Below are positions 8,413 to 17,199 of a DNA stretch of 64,000 bases, piece after piece. The stretch lies in the NCBI GenBank assembly GCA_051000815.1, contig JBPCNX010000006.1:1-64000 (forward strand), given 5' to 3'. The DNA is from PSRF01 sp051000815. GTDB taxonomy: Bacteria; Acidobacteriota; Blastocatellia; Pyrinomonadales; Pyrinomonadaceae. Position numbers and translations under genes: made by a program. The notes under the pieces are model-generated. The model was given only the letters and a program-made list of their open reading frames with translations. It was not told where the DNA came from and made no database searches. Each line of letters opens with the position of its first letter. Within the stretch, counting starts at the first letter, position 1.

Positions 8413-9716
8413 CCTTCCCGTATCTGGCGAAACGCGCTTCGCGCCGCGTTGATAGTTTGCTCAATGACATCGTCGGTATGCATGATGCCCACGAACCCCG
8501 CCTCAAATTGTGAAGGAGCAAGGTAAACGCCTTCTTCAAGCATCGCATGGAAGAACCTGGCAAAGGTCTCGCGGTTACTTTGGTTGGCGCTAGTCCAGTC
8601 CGTCACAGGTTCGGCAGTAAAAAACGTCGTCCACATTGAACCTACCCGATTAGTAACAGTCCTTATACCAGCCTCCGCGGCGGTAGCGCTTAAGCCATCA
8701 CACAACTTCGCTGTGGTGCGTTCCAGTCTCTGGTAGATCGATTCATCGCGCAGTCGCCTCAACGTCACTAATCCCGCGGTCATCGATAGCGGATTTCCCG
8801 AAAGGGTGCCTGCCTGATAAATGGGTCCGGCGGGTGCAACGTTACGCATCAGATCTTTGCTGCCGCCATATGCGCCGACGGGCAAACCTCCGCCAATGAT
8901 TTTTCCCAGCGTAGTAATGTCCGGCTTCACATCGTAGAGTTCCTGAGCGCCTCCGCGCGCCACACGGAAACCAGTCATCACTTCATCAAAGATAAGCAGT
9001 GCCTCATGTTTCGTGGTTAGTTCACGCACGGCCTGTAAGTAAAGAGGGGCTGGTGGCACACAGCCCATGTTCCCCACGACGGGCTCGATAATCACGGCTG
9101 CAATGTCCCCATGCTGCTCAAAGAGCTGTGCCAGTGCTTCAACATTATTGAAGGGAACGGTGAGCGTATTTTCCGCGAGCGACGCCGGAACGCCGGGACT
9201 ATCAGCCAGTCCGAGCGTGGCGACTCCCGAACCCGCTTTGACTAATAAACTGTCGCCATGCCCGTGATAGCAACCTTCAAACTTGACCAGCTTATCCCGT
9301 CTGGTAACGCCCCGGGCCAGACGAATCGCCGACATAGTCGCTTCCGTACCGCTGCTGACCATCCGCACCATTTCAATTGAGGGAACGGCCGCGATAACTT
9401 CCTCCGCCAGCTCCAGCTCCAGTTCGTGAGGAGCTCCAAAGCTGGTGCCCCGGGCGGCAGTCTCCGCCAGCGCCGCAACTACTTCAGCATCGGCATGCCC
9501 AAGGATCATCGGCCCCCACGAGCCGACGTAATCAACGTATGTACGGCCTTCAACGTCGGTGACGGTCGCGCCGCGAGCGCTGCGAATGAAGCGCGGCGCA
9601 CCGCCGACTGCCTGAAATGCCCGGACCGGCGAGTTCACACCTCCAGGCAACAATTCAGTAGCGCGTCTGAATAGGTCATCCGATGTTTGGCGTTTGGTTT
9701 CTCGTGCAGATCTCAT
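8343..9716 (-). CDS. hemL: Glutamate-1-semialdehyde 2,1-aminomutase
   Basis: PLP enzyme that makes 5-aminolevulinate from glutamate-1-semialdehyde, the C5 route to tetrapyrroles. The 457 residues from the ATG at 9716 include LFPGG-type N-terminal LLPGGVNSPVRAF, SSGTEATMSAIRLAR, CYHGHGD, LIFDEVMTGFRV and the PLP lysine in TLGKIIGGGLPVGAYGG. Upstream in-frame codons to 9863 only translate the C-rich array. The last roughly 18 residues (GGTGERGNRGTGNQGNRE) are encoded by the repeat at 8343-8412 and are not part of the family fold, so the array appears to have displaced the original end of the gene. hemE, hemH and hemG form a separate operon 24 kb away. Confidence 0.95.
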   Translation of the reverse strand: MRSARETKRQTSDDLFRRATELLPGGVNSPVRAFQAVGGAPRFIRSARGATVTDVEGRTYVDYVGSWGPMILGHADAEVVAALAETAARGTSFGAPHELELELAEEVIAAVPSIEMVRMVSSGTEATMSAIRLARGVTRRDKLVKFEGCYHGHGDSLLVKAGSGVATLGLADSPGVPASLAENTLTVPFNNVEALAQLFEQHGDIAAVIIEPVVGNMGCVPPAPLYLQAVRELTTKHEALLIFDEVMTGFRVARGGAQELYDVKPDITTLGKIIGGGLPVGAYGGSKDLMRNVAPAGPIYQAGTLSGNPLSMTAGLVTLRRLRDESIYQRLERTTAKLCDGLSATAAEAGIRTVTNRVGSMWTTFFTAEPVTDWTSANQSNRETFARFFHAMLEEGVYLAPSQFEAGFVGIMHTDDVIEQTINAARSAFRQIREGVGRAGGTGERGNRGTGNQGNRE

Positions 9717-9734
9717 CGGGCACGAGGATACCGG

Positions 9735-9893
9735 GATTGGGGGAGGAGGAACAGGGGAGGGGGGAACGGGGGAAAGGGGGAATGGGGGGAACGGGGAACA
9801 GGGGAATAGGGGAACGGGGGAAAAGGGGAAGAGGGAACTGGAAAGGCGATTTGCGATTTCCAATTGGCAATCGGCAATTGGAAATCGGCAATT
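9735..9893. repeat. G-rich word array plus GGCAATTG array upstream of hemL
   Basis: Two word families fill the 183-nt gap between the Ser/Thr kinase stop (9900) and the hemL start (9716). Bases 9735-9840 are GGGGGAACGGGGAACAGGGG words on the plus strand. Bases 9845-9893 are CCAATTGGCAATCGGCAATT words, containing the palindrome CCAATTGG. Read along the kinase coding strand, the second array begins within a few bases of the stop codon. The hemL promoter, if it has its own, must lie in or beside this repeat. Confidence 0.8.
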
Positions 9894-9899
9894 CCAATG

Positions 9900-11486
9900 T
9901 TAGTTGCTTCCTGTTGTTTGCTTGCCGGCGGCTGATTCTGCCGCGGGCAATCGAATGTTGGGAATCTTGATCTGCCGGCTGCCTTCGACTTTGTCCTTCG
10001 GAGCTGACAACACTTGCTGCTGAATGCCGGGACTGGCGAGTCTTACATCGTCGAGCCGCCGCACCTGATCCGCGACCGCATTATTTGGCGAGGCGTTCCT
10101 TTCCGCTGAACGGTTCCGACGTGCTGCGGTTTCAATCGTTTTTGCAGCATCCAACTTTGGGCTGTCGTTTGCTTTAGTTTGGTCCGGCTGTCTTCCCGAA
10201 TTCACGTTGTGAACAGCGGCAGCGCGGGTAGGAACCCGGTCGGAAACAGAAGGCGACAAGTTCATTTGTGGATAGCCGTAGAACACTCCACCAGCAGCAG
10301 TCAGGACAATCAGCATCACCGACGCGACCAGAGCCGGACCATGTGTCTTATTTCCCGGCAGCGTTCTGAACATTGCTACGTCTTCAACCGGCTCCGCGAA
10401 CAAAACCCTACCGGCCTGGTTCGGTTTGTAATTAACACGACTGGGAGCCCGCCTGCCCACGCGTCGCAAGGCCTCGCGAAATTCCGCGGCGCTGCGGAAG
10501 CGGTCCTCAGGATTTTGCGCCATTGCTTTGCCCAGTACCGTAGCGATCTCCTGACCAACTGCCGGATGAACGATGTCCGCCCGCTGCAGCGGGTCAGGTT
10601 TTCCATTAGTCAGGGACGCAGCGCGCGACAACGCATCGGCAGGCTTCACGCCTGTAAGCAAGTGATAGAGGGTCGCCCCGAGAGCATAGATATCGCTTCG
10701 CGGACTGGCGGCCTGAGCCTGAATTTGTTCGAGAGGCGCATATTGGCGCGTGTAGCCAAAGAACGGCGCAGACGCAGTCGTTGAAGATTCGACAGGTTGC
10801 GCTTTGGCCAGACCAAAATCGAGTAAGGCAATTTGTCCGGTCGCCGTTAGTTTTAAATTGTGGGGCTTGATGTCGCGATGAATTACCTGACGATCCTGCG
10901 AGTGGAGGTAGATCAGTGCATCAAGTAGCTGATCGGCCCACGCCACTACCTGCTCGCGCGGGAATGGCCCGGGCTGCTGATAGATGATTCTCGCAAGGTC
11001 AACTCCACTGACGAACTGCATTACCAGGAACGCCCTGTCGGATTCAGCAAAATGATCAGTTACACGTGGCAAAGCCGGATGTTGCAAACTCGCCAGGAGC
11101 CGTGCTTCCTGCTCAAACTGTTTTCTTACGTTCGCTTCGGCTGACAGCGTTTCCTTCAAAGCAACTATGATCCCGAGTCGCTGATCGATCGCTTCGTAAA
11201 CAGCGCCCATTCCACCCTTACCCAACTGGCGGACGATCCGATACCGGCCTTGTAATACAGTGTCGGCTGCCAGCACGTTTGTGCCGGCGTGGGATTCAGT
11301 TTTGGGTGACGTTGACAAAAATCTCTCCGGAGTTGTTTGCGGACAAGCAGAAGGGAAGTCAAACGCGACTTGGGCGTGATCGAAATCAACCTTCGCTTGT
11401 TTTGGGGAGTTGAGGCGCCTGGCGGCTTGGGGCGGGTAATCTATTTGCTGCCAGATCGGGGGAGTGGGGGCATGTAGTAACCCCAT
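9900..11486 (-). CDS. Membrane-anchored Ser/Thr protein kinase (PknB type)
   Basis: Eukaryotic-type kinase of 528 residues. An N-terminal stretch of about 80 residues has no clear domain. The kinase domain (about 82-345) has the glycine loop LGKGGMGAVYE, a lysine at about 111 in VALKE, the catalytic loop HRDIKPHN (Asp about 205) and DFG near 223. A single membrane segment lies near 384-404 (GPALVASVMLIVLTAAGGVF), followed by about 120 residues of low-complexity, probably periplasmic sequence without PASTA or other named repeats. All catalytic residues are present. No phosphatase gene is adjacent. The ATG at 11486 is the only good start; the true start could be internal because residues 1-75 are not family-like. 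Confidence 0.9.
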   Translation of the reverse strand: MGLLHAPTPPIWQQIDYPPQAARRLNSPKQAKVDFDHAQVAFDFPSACPQTTPERFLSTSPKTESHAGTNVLAADTVLQGRYRIVRQLGKGGMGAVYEAIDQRLGIIVALKETLSAEANVRKQFEQEARLLASLQHPALPRVTDHFAESDRAFLVMQFVSGVDLARIIYQQPGPFPREQVVAWADQLLDALIYLHSQDRQVIHRDIKPHNLKLTATGQIALLDFGLAKAQPVESSTTASAPFFGYTRQYAPLEQIQAQAASPRSDIYALGATLYHLLTGVKPADALSRAASLTNGKPDPLQRADIVHPAVGQEIATVLGKAMAQNPEDRFRSAAEFREALRRVGRRAPSRVNYKPNQAGRVLFAEPVEDVAMFRTLPGNKTHGPALVASVMLIVLTAAGGVFYGYPQMNLSPSVSDRVPTRAAAVHNVNSGRQPDQTKANDSPKLDAAKTIETAARRNRSAERNASPNNAVADQVRRLDDVRLASPGIQQQVLSAPKDKVEGSRQIKIPNIRLPAAESAAGKQTTGSN

Positions 11487-11665
11487 CCACTAAAAAAAGT
11501 ATATGCCAGCGCAGATGGGGTTACAACAACTAAGTTATGCCGGAAGCCTGCTCGCTCGACTTCCGCGAGGAACTCTGGTCGATTACAGGGGTTTTCAGGA
11601 AGTAGAGGTAAGGCTCTTGCGGACTGGAGCCCGGCTCTGCCTCAAAAGGCATGCGCAACGTCAGG

Positions 11666-11866
11666 TTCGGCTTTGCCGCCGGATGTGCGGCGGTGGCTCT
11701 GCCCCGCCATACGCGTGCTTTTTACATTTGGGCTGCGCCCCCCTCGTGCGGCCTTTGGCCCAAATAAGCCTAGGGCAAGGCCCGAACCAGGGGCATAGCC
11801 CGGAAATAGATCTGGCCGCCGTCGGCGGGGCGGAGCCACCGCCGCACATCCGACGGCAAAGCCGAA
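11666..11866. repeat. BIME-like palindromic element with 43-nt terminal inverted repeats
   Basis: Bases 11666-11708 and 11824-11866 are inverted repeats of 43 nt with two mismatches. The 115 bp inside are a row of tight GC hairpins with 3-nt loops: GGGCTGCGCCC (11730), GGCCTTTGGCC (11750), GGGCAAGGCCC (11773) and GGGCATAGCCC (11791); CGGCTTTGCCG lies in the left arm. Both strands are open across it, which I regard as spurious. It occupies the 415-nt gap between the kinase start and the small gene at 11902; nothing else is seen in that gap. Confidence 0.8.
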
Positions 11867-11901
11867 TCAACATTAGCTTACGCTTCCATCTTATCCGAAG
11901 G

Positions 11902-12132
11902 CTAATGTTCCTCGTTTCGCTGCATGTACGCGGTGACAGCCTCGATCGCCCCTTCATGCATTCGCTCGGGTCGCACGTAAAGCCAATGTTCCTCAAATTC
12001 CTCCTCAGGCATGTCCTGCTGTGAGGTTCGTTCTTTGTTTTTCAACCACGTTTCCACCCACTGGCGCAAATCAGGATCCTGGTTCATCGCTGTACGGGCG
12101 GCATGCATGCTTAGCGGTGTGTTCATAATCAT
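11902..12132 (-). CDS. Small acidic protein of unknown function
   Basis: A 76-residue reading frame, soluble and rich in Glu, Arg and Met, with WVETWLKNKER and ending AYMQRNEEH. No family is recognised and there is no signal peptide or membrane segment. The ATG at 12132 has a weak AGGT site about 6 nt upstream; a second in-frame ATG lies two codons later. It is the last gene of a minus-strand group (GNAT, SnoaL-like, this gene) with gaps of only 10-35 nt, which argues that it is translated. It could also be a chance frame. Confidence 0.5.
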   Translation of the reverse strand: MIMNTPLSMHAARTAMNQDPDLRQWVETWLKNKERTSQQDMPEEEFEEHWLYVRPERMHEGAIEAVTAYMQRNEEH

Positions 12133-12163
12133 TTTCGACCTAACGGAAAGAAGTCACTTATGT

Positions 12164-12629
12164 TTAGCGGGTGCGGGCAAGAATATCCGGCGTTGAAGGC
12201 ACCAGTCCCAGCTGCTGAAAAAAGCCCAACGACTCAACGAGCACCCAGTCCTCGGCAATTTTTCCTTCTCGAATTCGGTGAATGACGATCAAGCGAATAC
12301 TTACAGTCTTACCAGTCGGACCAACTCCAAACCAGGCGCCGGTGTGTGTGCCCTGCATCACACAAAGACTTACGACGTGATCGGCCTCCGCAAAGATTTG
12401 TTCGACATCGAAGTGCAGATCGGGAAATCCCCCCAGGCCAACCGTTCACATGGTGCCTAATAGCTTCGGCGTTTCGAAGGACACCAACATCCTCAGCTCC
12501 GGATTGGAGTTGATGAGTGATGCAATCGGTTGCAAAGATCTCATCGGCAATCTCGACCCTTCGCTGATTCCAAAGTTCGTCATAGAAACGCTTCACCACA
12601 ACTTTGTTTTCATCCGCGCTCATAGCCAA
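12164..12629 (-). pseudogene. SnoaL-like/ester cyclase gene broken by one frameshift
   Basis: Two overlapping frames together encode one SnoaL-like (NTF2-fold) protein of about 155 residues. The first, from the ATG at 12629, reads KVVVKRFYDELWNQRRVEIA through HHVNGWPGG. After a run of six C at 12429-12434 (plus strand) the sense continues in another frame: FPDLHFDVEQIFAEADHVV, then MQGTHTGAWFGVGPTGKTV and HRIREGKIAEDWVLVE. A single base removed from that run restores the whole domain. The cause may be a sequencing error, a recent mutation or a slippage-prone switch. Such proteins are often uncharacterised polyketide-cyclase relatives. It lies 12 nt after the GNAT gene. Confidence 0.8.
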
Positions 12630-12641
12630 ACCTGCTCTTGA

Positions 12642-13070
12642 TTAGCGCAACTTTAAGCCGAAATGGTGTGCCTCGATCGCCATTCGTTTTGCCAGATAGA
12701 ACCGGTGCGCCGCGAATCTCTGCACACCCGAGTCCAAATGAAACTCATCGCACCCGGCCCTTTTTGCGTGTGCGACTAACCAGTCGAACAAGACTCCGCC
12801 GTAACCTTTTGATCTATCGTCGCTTCTCGCCACCAAATCGTCCACGTAAAGGAACTTACCCCAGGCCAGGCACTCAGAGATGCGAAATCCAGCAACAGCC
12901 TTAACATTTCCGTCTGCAAGGTAAGCCAACTGATAACCGGCAATCTCATTTTGTCGCTTTACTCTTAAGAGAAACTCTTCAGGACCCACCTGTGGCCGCA
13001 GCTCAACCATAACGCGGTAACAACTCTGAATCTCGTGATCGGTCTGAGCCAGGGATACAACGCTGTTCAT
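12642..13070 (-). CDS. GNAT-family N-acetyltransferase
   Basis: Predicted acetyl-CoA-dependent acetyltransferase of 142 residues with unknown substrate. The core motif A is visible as VDDLVARSDDRSKGYGGVLF, containing the R-x-x-G-x-G pyrophosphate-binding signature, followed by a helix and DEFHLDSGV, and a C-terminal FYLAKRMAIEAHHF that resembles motif B. The ATG at 13070 has GGCGAG upstream; an in-frame start at 13106 would add 12 residues. The gene heads a minus-strand group with the broken SnoaL-like gene and the small acidic protein. Confidence 0.85.
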   Translation of the reverse strand: MNSVVSLAQTDHEIQSCYRVMVELRPQVGPEEFLLRVKRQNEIAGYQLAYLADGNVKAVAGFRISECLAWGKFLYVDDLVARSDDRSKGYGGVLFDWLVAHAKRAGCDEFHLDSGVQRFAAHRFYLAKRMAIEAHHFGLKLR

Positions 13071-13188
13071 ATGAACTCGCCGCTTAGCGCCGTTACTAAT
13101 CAACAAAACTTTGTGAATGATTTGGTTCTAGCATCCATCGGACTCGAAGTAAACCCAAGCCTTCGGTTAAACCTCTCGCCGTGATCTT

Positions 13189-13220
13189 AAAAAAACGACT
13201 CTCGAATTTCTTCGAGAGCC
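13189..13220 (-). terminator. Rho-independent terminator of the LysM gene
   Basis: On the minus strand an 8-bp stem (CTCTCGAA, paired at 13199-13206 and 13211-13218) with a 4-nt loop is followed by seven T (the A run at 13189-13195). It lies 34-65 nt past the LysM-protein stop and separates that gene from the GNAT group. Confidence 0.85.
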
Positions 13221-13253
13221 GCTCTTGCAATCATGGTTTCCGTCTGGCAGCTG

Positions 13254-13748
13254 TTAGGCATTGTCCGGCGGAATCGTCAGTTGCTGGCCGACCTGGATCT
13301 TGTCTGGATCCTTCAGTTTGTCGCGGTTAGCATAGAAGATGCGCATATACTCATTCGCGTCCCCGTAGTGCTGCTTGCTGATTTTTGAAAGAGTGTCGCC
13401 ACCCTTCACAGTGTAGGTCTCACCACCCTGACCGGCCCCGCCTCCTGCGGCAGCGCCCATTGCACGGCTGGTGTCGACGGAAACATCTGCCGTGATGTCA
13501 TCCTGATTGGGATTAACCAACTTGACCTGATCCCAGAACTTATTCTTCGCTGCGTCGGAAGGCGCAATCGTTTTGATGAAGAGTTTGTCCTCCTGCACGT
13601 GAAGGTTCAAGAATTGAATCTGCTCCTGATCGGCGGCATTTAGCACCGATGCGTATTTCTGTTTCAGTGTGTTGAAGCGTTGTTCGCCGTTTGGCTGTTG
13701 CTGCGCTTCAGACGCACCTCGTCCGAACATTTTGTCAAAGAGTCCCAT
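13254..13748 (-). CDS. LysM-domain protein (YgaU/LysM peptidoglycan-binding type)
   Basis: A 164-residue protein without a signal peptide. Residues about 25-100 form a BON-like or YgaU-like domain (FLNLHVQEDKLFIKTIAPSD; DDITADVSVD). A glycine-rich linker follows, then a C-terminal LysM domain (about 112-162) with GDTLSKISKQHYGDANEYM and the closing VGQQLTIP. The ATG at 13748 has an AGGATGG ribosome-binding site; an upstream in-frame start at 13823 is less likely. The layout matches E. coli YgaU (Kbp), a small potassium-binding protein, but that function is inferred only from architecture. A clear terminator follows. Confidence 0.88.
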   Translation of the reverse strand: MGLFDKMFGRGASEAQQQPNGEQRFNTLKQKYASVLNAADQEQIQFLNLHVQEDKLFIKTIAPSDAAKNKFWDQVKLVNPNQDDITADVSVDTSRAMGAAAGGGAGQGGETYTVKGGDTLSKISKQHYGDANEYMRIFYANRDKLKDPDKIQVGQQLTIPPDNA

Positions 13749-13931
13749 TGTCGTTCCATCCTTTCTAGTTTTGCGATGTCGTTTGGATGAGCCGATCGTC
13801 TCATCTACAAGACTGGTTGGCAAGCATCATTACGACGTACCAGTACCGCCGGTCAATTGGCGCGCTTTCTTCGCACAGCAAGTTTGCCGCGAATTTGGAA
13901 GGATAAAGCAGAGGCTACGTGTTGACGCGAT

Positions 13932-15383
13932 TTAAAGACGCGGAATGGTTTCACCAGGCTTCACCGCGATCGTCTTGAAAGTGGACATGCGGACTAATCC
14001 CGGCGCAGCACCTTTCGGCTTCGAGAGAAATTTTCGTGAGGTGTAATGGACGTCGACACGGGAATCTTCACCTGCCTGGCTGAACCTGGCTGCAAGTTGT
14101 GCAGCCTCAATGATTGTTCGATGCGGAATTTCGGAGCGAGTTTGATTGCGAATGACTACGTGGGAACCGGGGTAATCTGCGGCGTGAAGCCAGATATCAT
14201 GAGGCTTCGCCACCTTGAAAGTTAATCGATCATTCGTCTGGGCAGCTCGCCCCACGAGAATTTCGTAGCCGTCAGTTGAACGATAACGACGCACGCCCGG
14301 AAGCTTTTCAGCTTCCCGCTTCTTTCTTGTGGCAGGAGCAGATTTGTCCACCGGCTTTTCAAACGCCGCCAGAGCTGCCCCATCGCCAGCTGAAACAATC
14401 CTCTCGATCTCAGCCTGTTGGTCTTCCAGACTCCTGATTTCAGGCTCGAGCGTGGCGAGACGAGCATTGATCTCCTCGGCGGCACGTTTGGCCTTGCTGT
14501 AACGGGAAAAGAACCGTCTCGCCTCTTCTTGCAGGGAAGTGTTTTCCTCGACGTCAATGACGATCTCTGGCGCGCCTTCGGAATAGTAATCCTTGAATGC
14601 GACACTGGTTCCTGAGCGTCTTGCCGACGTGATGTTCGCAAGGAGAAGGTCTCCTATGCGCTTGTGTTGCTCCGGATCTCCGTGTTCGGAAAGGTCGCGT
14701 TGGAGATTCTTTTTCAACTTCTGCCGCTGAGCTAATTCCTTCCTAACCCGCCCGCGAATCTCCCTGGCTCGGCTGGCAAAGCTCCGGACCGCTTCGAGAT
14801 GCTCGTAGTAATGATCCAGTTCTTCGGAGAGAGAAGCGAAATTCTTTTTCGCGGCCGAGCCGGACAATTGCGGCAGGTCCACGAGATTTGAAACCTGCTG
14901 TGCCGGAGGCTCATAGGTTTGCCCGATCTCTTGTCCTTGCCCGATCGGTGCCCGCAGGGCATGTCGAATCTGATCGTTATCATTCAGCAAAAACATGTTT
15001 GCCGACCGACCAGTTAGCTGCGCAACAAGCGTTATCTGGTTGGGTTCACCTATCTCATCCTCAACAACAAATCCGAGTCTGACTATACGTTCGGAGAAAT
15101 CTTTGCTGACGGAAAGCAACTTCCCGCCGGCCAGGCTGCTGCGAATCGCCTGGACAAAAAGGAGTGGCGGAATCGACTGCTGTTCGAGTTCGCGCGCGCG
15201 TCGCTTGATTAGATAGATCCTGGGCTGGACCGGGTCGACACTAATAAAAAGGTAGCCGAGGTTTCGAGCGCCGAAGTCGATGGCCAACGAAAATGGCGAT
15301 AGTTGGAAGACGCGGCCCAGGAAATGACCAGACAAGGCGGCCTCAAGTTCATCAACAATTGATTTGATCGTTTCGTGATCCAT
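13932..15383 (-). CDS. NFACT-family protein, RqcH/FbpA type
   Basis: Member of the NEMF/Tae2/FbpA family that, in bacteria where it has been studied (RqcH), binds obstructed 50S subunits and directs alanine tailing of stalled peptides. The 483 residues show an NFACT-N domain (LVDELEA-type start; GRVFQLSPFSLAIDF; RIYLIKRRAREL), a long coiled-coil middle (about 215-335), and a C-terminal NFACT-R/DUF814 domain with GYEILVGRAAQTNDRLTF, DIWLHAADYPGSHVVIRN and VHYTSRKFLSKPKGAAPG. The older label fibronectin-binding protein is probably misleading. It is a single gene between the RDD gene terminator and the LysM gene. Confidence 0.92.
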   Translation of the reverse strand: MDHETIKSIVDELEAALSGHFLGRVFQLSPFSLAIDFGARNLGYLFISVDPVQPRIYLIKRRARELEQQSIPPLLFVQAIRSSLAGGKLLSVSKDFSERIVRLGFVVEDEIGEPNQITLVAQLTGRSANMFLLNDNDQIRHALRAPIGQGQEIGQTYEPPAQQVSNLVDLPQLSGSAAKKNFASLSEELDHYYEHLEAVRSFASRAREIRGRVRKELAQRQKLKKNLQRDLSEHGDPEQHKRIGDLLLANITSARRSGTSVAFKDYYSEGAPEIVIDVEENTSLQEEARRFFSRYSKAKRAAEEINARLATLEPEIRSLEDQQAEIERIVSAGDGAALAAFEKPVDKSAPATRKKREAEKLPGVRRYRSTDGYEILVGRAAQTNDRLTFKVAKPHDIWLHAADYPGSHVVIRNQTRSEIPHRTIIEAAQLAARFSQAGEDSRVDVHYTSRKFLSKPKGAAPGLVRMSTFKTIAVKPGETIPRL

Positions 15384-15425
15384 GAATCGCGAGACTCAGG
15401 CTAACAGATTCGCCAGGGCAAAATG

Positions 15426-15449
15426 AAAAAGGCTCTCAAACAGAGAGCC
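15426..15449 (-). terminator. Rho-independent terminator of the RDD gene
   Basis: A 7-bp stem GGCTCTC/GAGAGCC (15431-15437 with 15443-15449) and 5-nt loop is followed on the minus strand by five T (A run 15426-15430). It lies 27-50 nt past the RDD-gene stop and before the NFACT start. Confidence 0.85.
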
Positions 15450-15475
15450 CTTGTCGAATTTCATCACGACTAAGG

Positions 15476-16597
15476 TTAGCCGTGAACGACTGCAGTTCGC
15501 GTAATTCGATCGTGTGCTGTCAACTGCTCGGAATTAAACAGTGCGAAGATCGAAGTGATTCCCAGTATCAAGAGCGAGGCGAGATAAATGAGCGCGCGTC
15601 CTGCTGACTGCGTCCCTGTGGGGATCAAACCGGTGCGTGCATCAACGACGCGCAGGGACATGAGCTGAAGTCCCAAAGTACGTCCGGTCAACGCCGTAGC
15701 AATCGTGAAGTAAAGAAACCCAACGAGCGAAAAAACGCCCGCTGAAATGATCCAAACCCGGAAGTCCTGCCAGTTAATATTTGTCAGTTCCAGTGCGGCG
15801 GCGAATGGAGCGCACAATATAGTAACGACGATAAGGTCAAGCACGGCACTCGTGACGCGAGCAAAAACTGACGCACGCCTTCGCAGAGTCGTTTCCACGC
15901 GTACCGAAGTTGGGATCGAATCCAGGTAGTTAAGCGCGGGATCGTTAATGTCGCCAATTATGCGCCTAGGTTTTGGTTTCAGAGGACCCTGCATTTCAGC
16001 CTTTGGTAAAGGCGGGGGAACTACTACAAGGTTATGAACTCTTTCTGACTGCCTTAGATCAGTCTCTTCGAAAGTCACGGTTACGTCAGGCGCGGCAATT
16101 TCTGCAGCTGTCTGCGCATTCGTTTCACCTTCAAACATGGGCGCCGCATATGCCACCGCCGCAGCGCTTACCACATTGCGGGATTCATTGATGTATTGAT
16201 GTGATTCGTGGGCTCGTTCAATTCGGCGCAATGCGGCCGCGACTAATGGGTTTACCGGCGCCATTTCAGTTTGCGGCAAAAGCTCCAGCTGAGGCGCAAG
16301 GTCAATCTCACCTGCTTCCCCAGCCTTTTCTTGCAAGCTGGTTTCAATTCCTTCCTCGCGTGAGCGCTTCTCCTGTGCCACGCGCACGCGCTCGCTCAAC
16401 TCTTTACGCCACTGAGGAACTGTATTTCGCGATACGCCAGGAAACTCAATCAGTTTTGATGTTTGTTCTGCTGCGGCATGGGTTGGCTCTGCAAGTGTGG
16501 CGGAGGAATGAATTGTCGCTTCGAGATCGAGAGCAGCGCAGTCATTACATTGCCCGAGGCTGGATTTCATTAGAGCGCCGCATGACGGACATTCCAT
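15476..16597 (-). CDS. RDD-domain membrane protein with N-terminal zinc ribbon
   Basis: A 373-residue protein. The N-terminus MECPSCGALMKSSLGQCNDC is a CxxC-CxxC zinc ribbon. A long soluble, Glu/Ala-rich region follows to about residue 225. The RDD domain (about 235-370) starts at RRASVFARVTSAVLDLIVVT and contains two or three further membrane segments and TLGLQLMSLRVVDA. RDD proteins are poorly understood; some have been linked to ion transport. The ATG at 16597 has a GGAGG site. The gene ends with its own terminator, and I see nothing in the 198-nt gap upstream of it. Confidence 0.88.
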   Translation of the reverse strand: MECPSCGALMKSSLGQCNDCAALDLEATIHSSATLAEPTHAAAEQTSKLIEFPGVSRNTVPQWRKELSERVRVAQEKRSREEGIETSLQEKAGEAGEIDLAPQLELLPQTEMAPVNPLVAAALRRIERAHESHQYINESRNVVSAAAVAYAAPMFEGETNAQTAAEIAAPDVTVTFEETDLRQSERVHNLVVVPPPLPKAEMQGPLKPKPRRIIGDINDPALNYLDSIPTSVRVETTLRRRASVFARVTSAVLDLIVVTILCAPFAAALELTNINWQDFRVWIISAGVFSLVGFLYFTIATALTGRTLGLQLMSLRVVDARTGLIPTGTQSAGRALIYLASLLILGITSIFALFNSEQLTAHDRITRTAVVHG

Positions 16598-16796
16598 ACG
16601 AGGTGCCTCCGAAGGGGGATCTTATGTGCTGGATTTCGCGACGCGCGTGGGGCTCAACCCAAGCTCGGTGCACATGCGGGGCGCATCCTATCAGGAACTA
16701 CTTTAAGTGGTCAATCAGAAATATTCAGATGGTTGAGGTTGGCAGGTTGGGTGGATCAGCGACTTGATGAAGATGAGGCTGTGGAAATCTTTGGTT

Positions 16797-17174
16797 TCAG
16801 ATTGGGCTACGTCCGGCAAAACCGTCCTCAACCTCATGCCACCATTCGACCTCATCGCCTTCGCCCAACTGCCAGCAGAGCAGAACGACGCGACCGTCAC
16901 GAATCGAGGGAAAATCCACGAGACCGCGGCCGAAATCTTTCAATTGAACACCGAGCACTTCGAGTTCACTGGTTTCTGAGGTGAGCTTGATCAAGAGAGG
17001 GGCGTAGCGCAAGCCATCACCGAATCCGCCTCCCCCATGCTCTGCTCCTTCGACAGCAGGTTTTACAGCATCGTGATAGGAAGCGAGTTTCCTGTGGACT
17101 TGCTGAATCCGTTTTAGGATCCCACGAACTGTTGGCAGCAACGCGTTTGCTTCGGCAACTGTGAATAACTTCAT
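16797..17174 (-). CDS. DUF2203 family protein
   Basis: A soluble 125-residue protein that matches DUF2203 by its start FTVAEANALLPTVRGIL, the long first helices, and the C-terminal pattern VDFPSIRDGRVVLLCWQLGE followed by WWHEVEDGFAGR. No biochemical function is established. The ATG at 17174 is 25 nt downstream of the NYN-domain gene stop, so the two are probably one transcript. Confidence 0.9.
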   Translation of the reverse strand: MKLFTVAEANALLPTVRGILKRIQQVHRKLASYHDAVKPAVEGAEHGGGGFGDGLRYAPLLIKLTSETSELEVLGVQLKDFGRGLVDFPSIRDGRVVLLCWQLGEGDEVEWWHEVEDGFAGRSPI

Positions 17175-17199
17175 GAACTGTCTCTCGCCGCTGAAGTTT

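Noticed and set aside
9683..9970. Plus-strand frame rich in Gly and Arg, collagen-like
   Set aside because: It is the G-rich word array read in one frame and runs into the C-terminus of the kinase gene on the other strand.
11503..12024. Plus-strand frame of 173 residues
   Set aside because: It covers the hairpin element at 11666-11866 and the small minus-strand gene; composition fits neither a domain nor local codon use.
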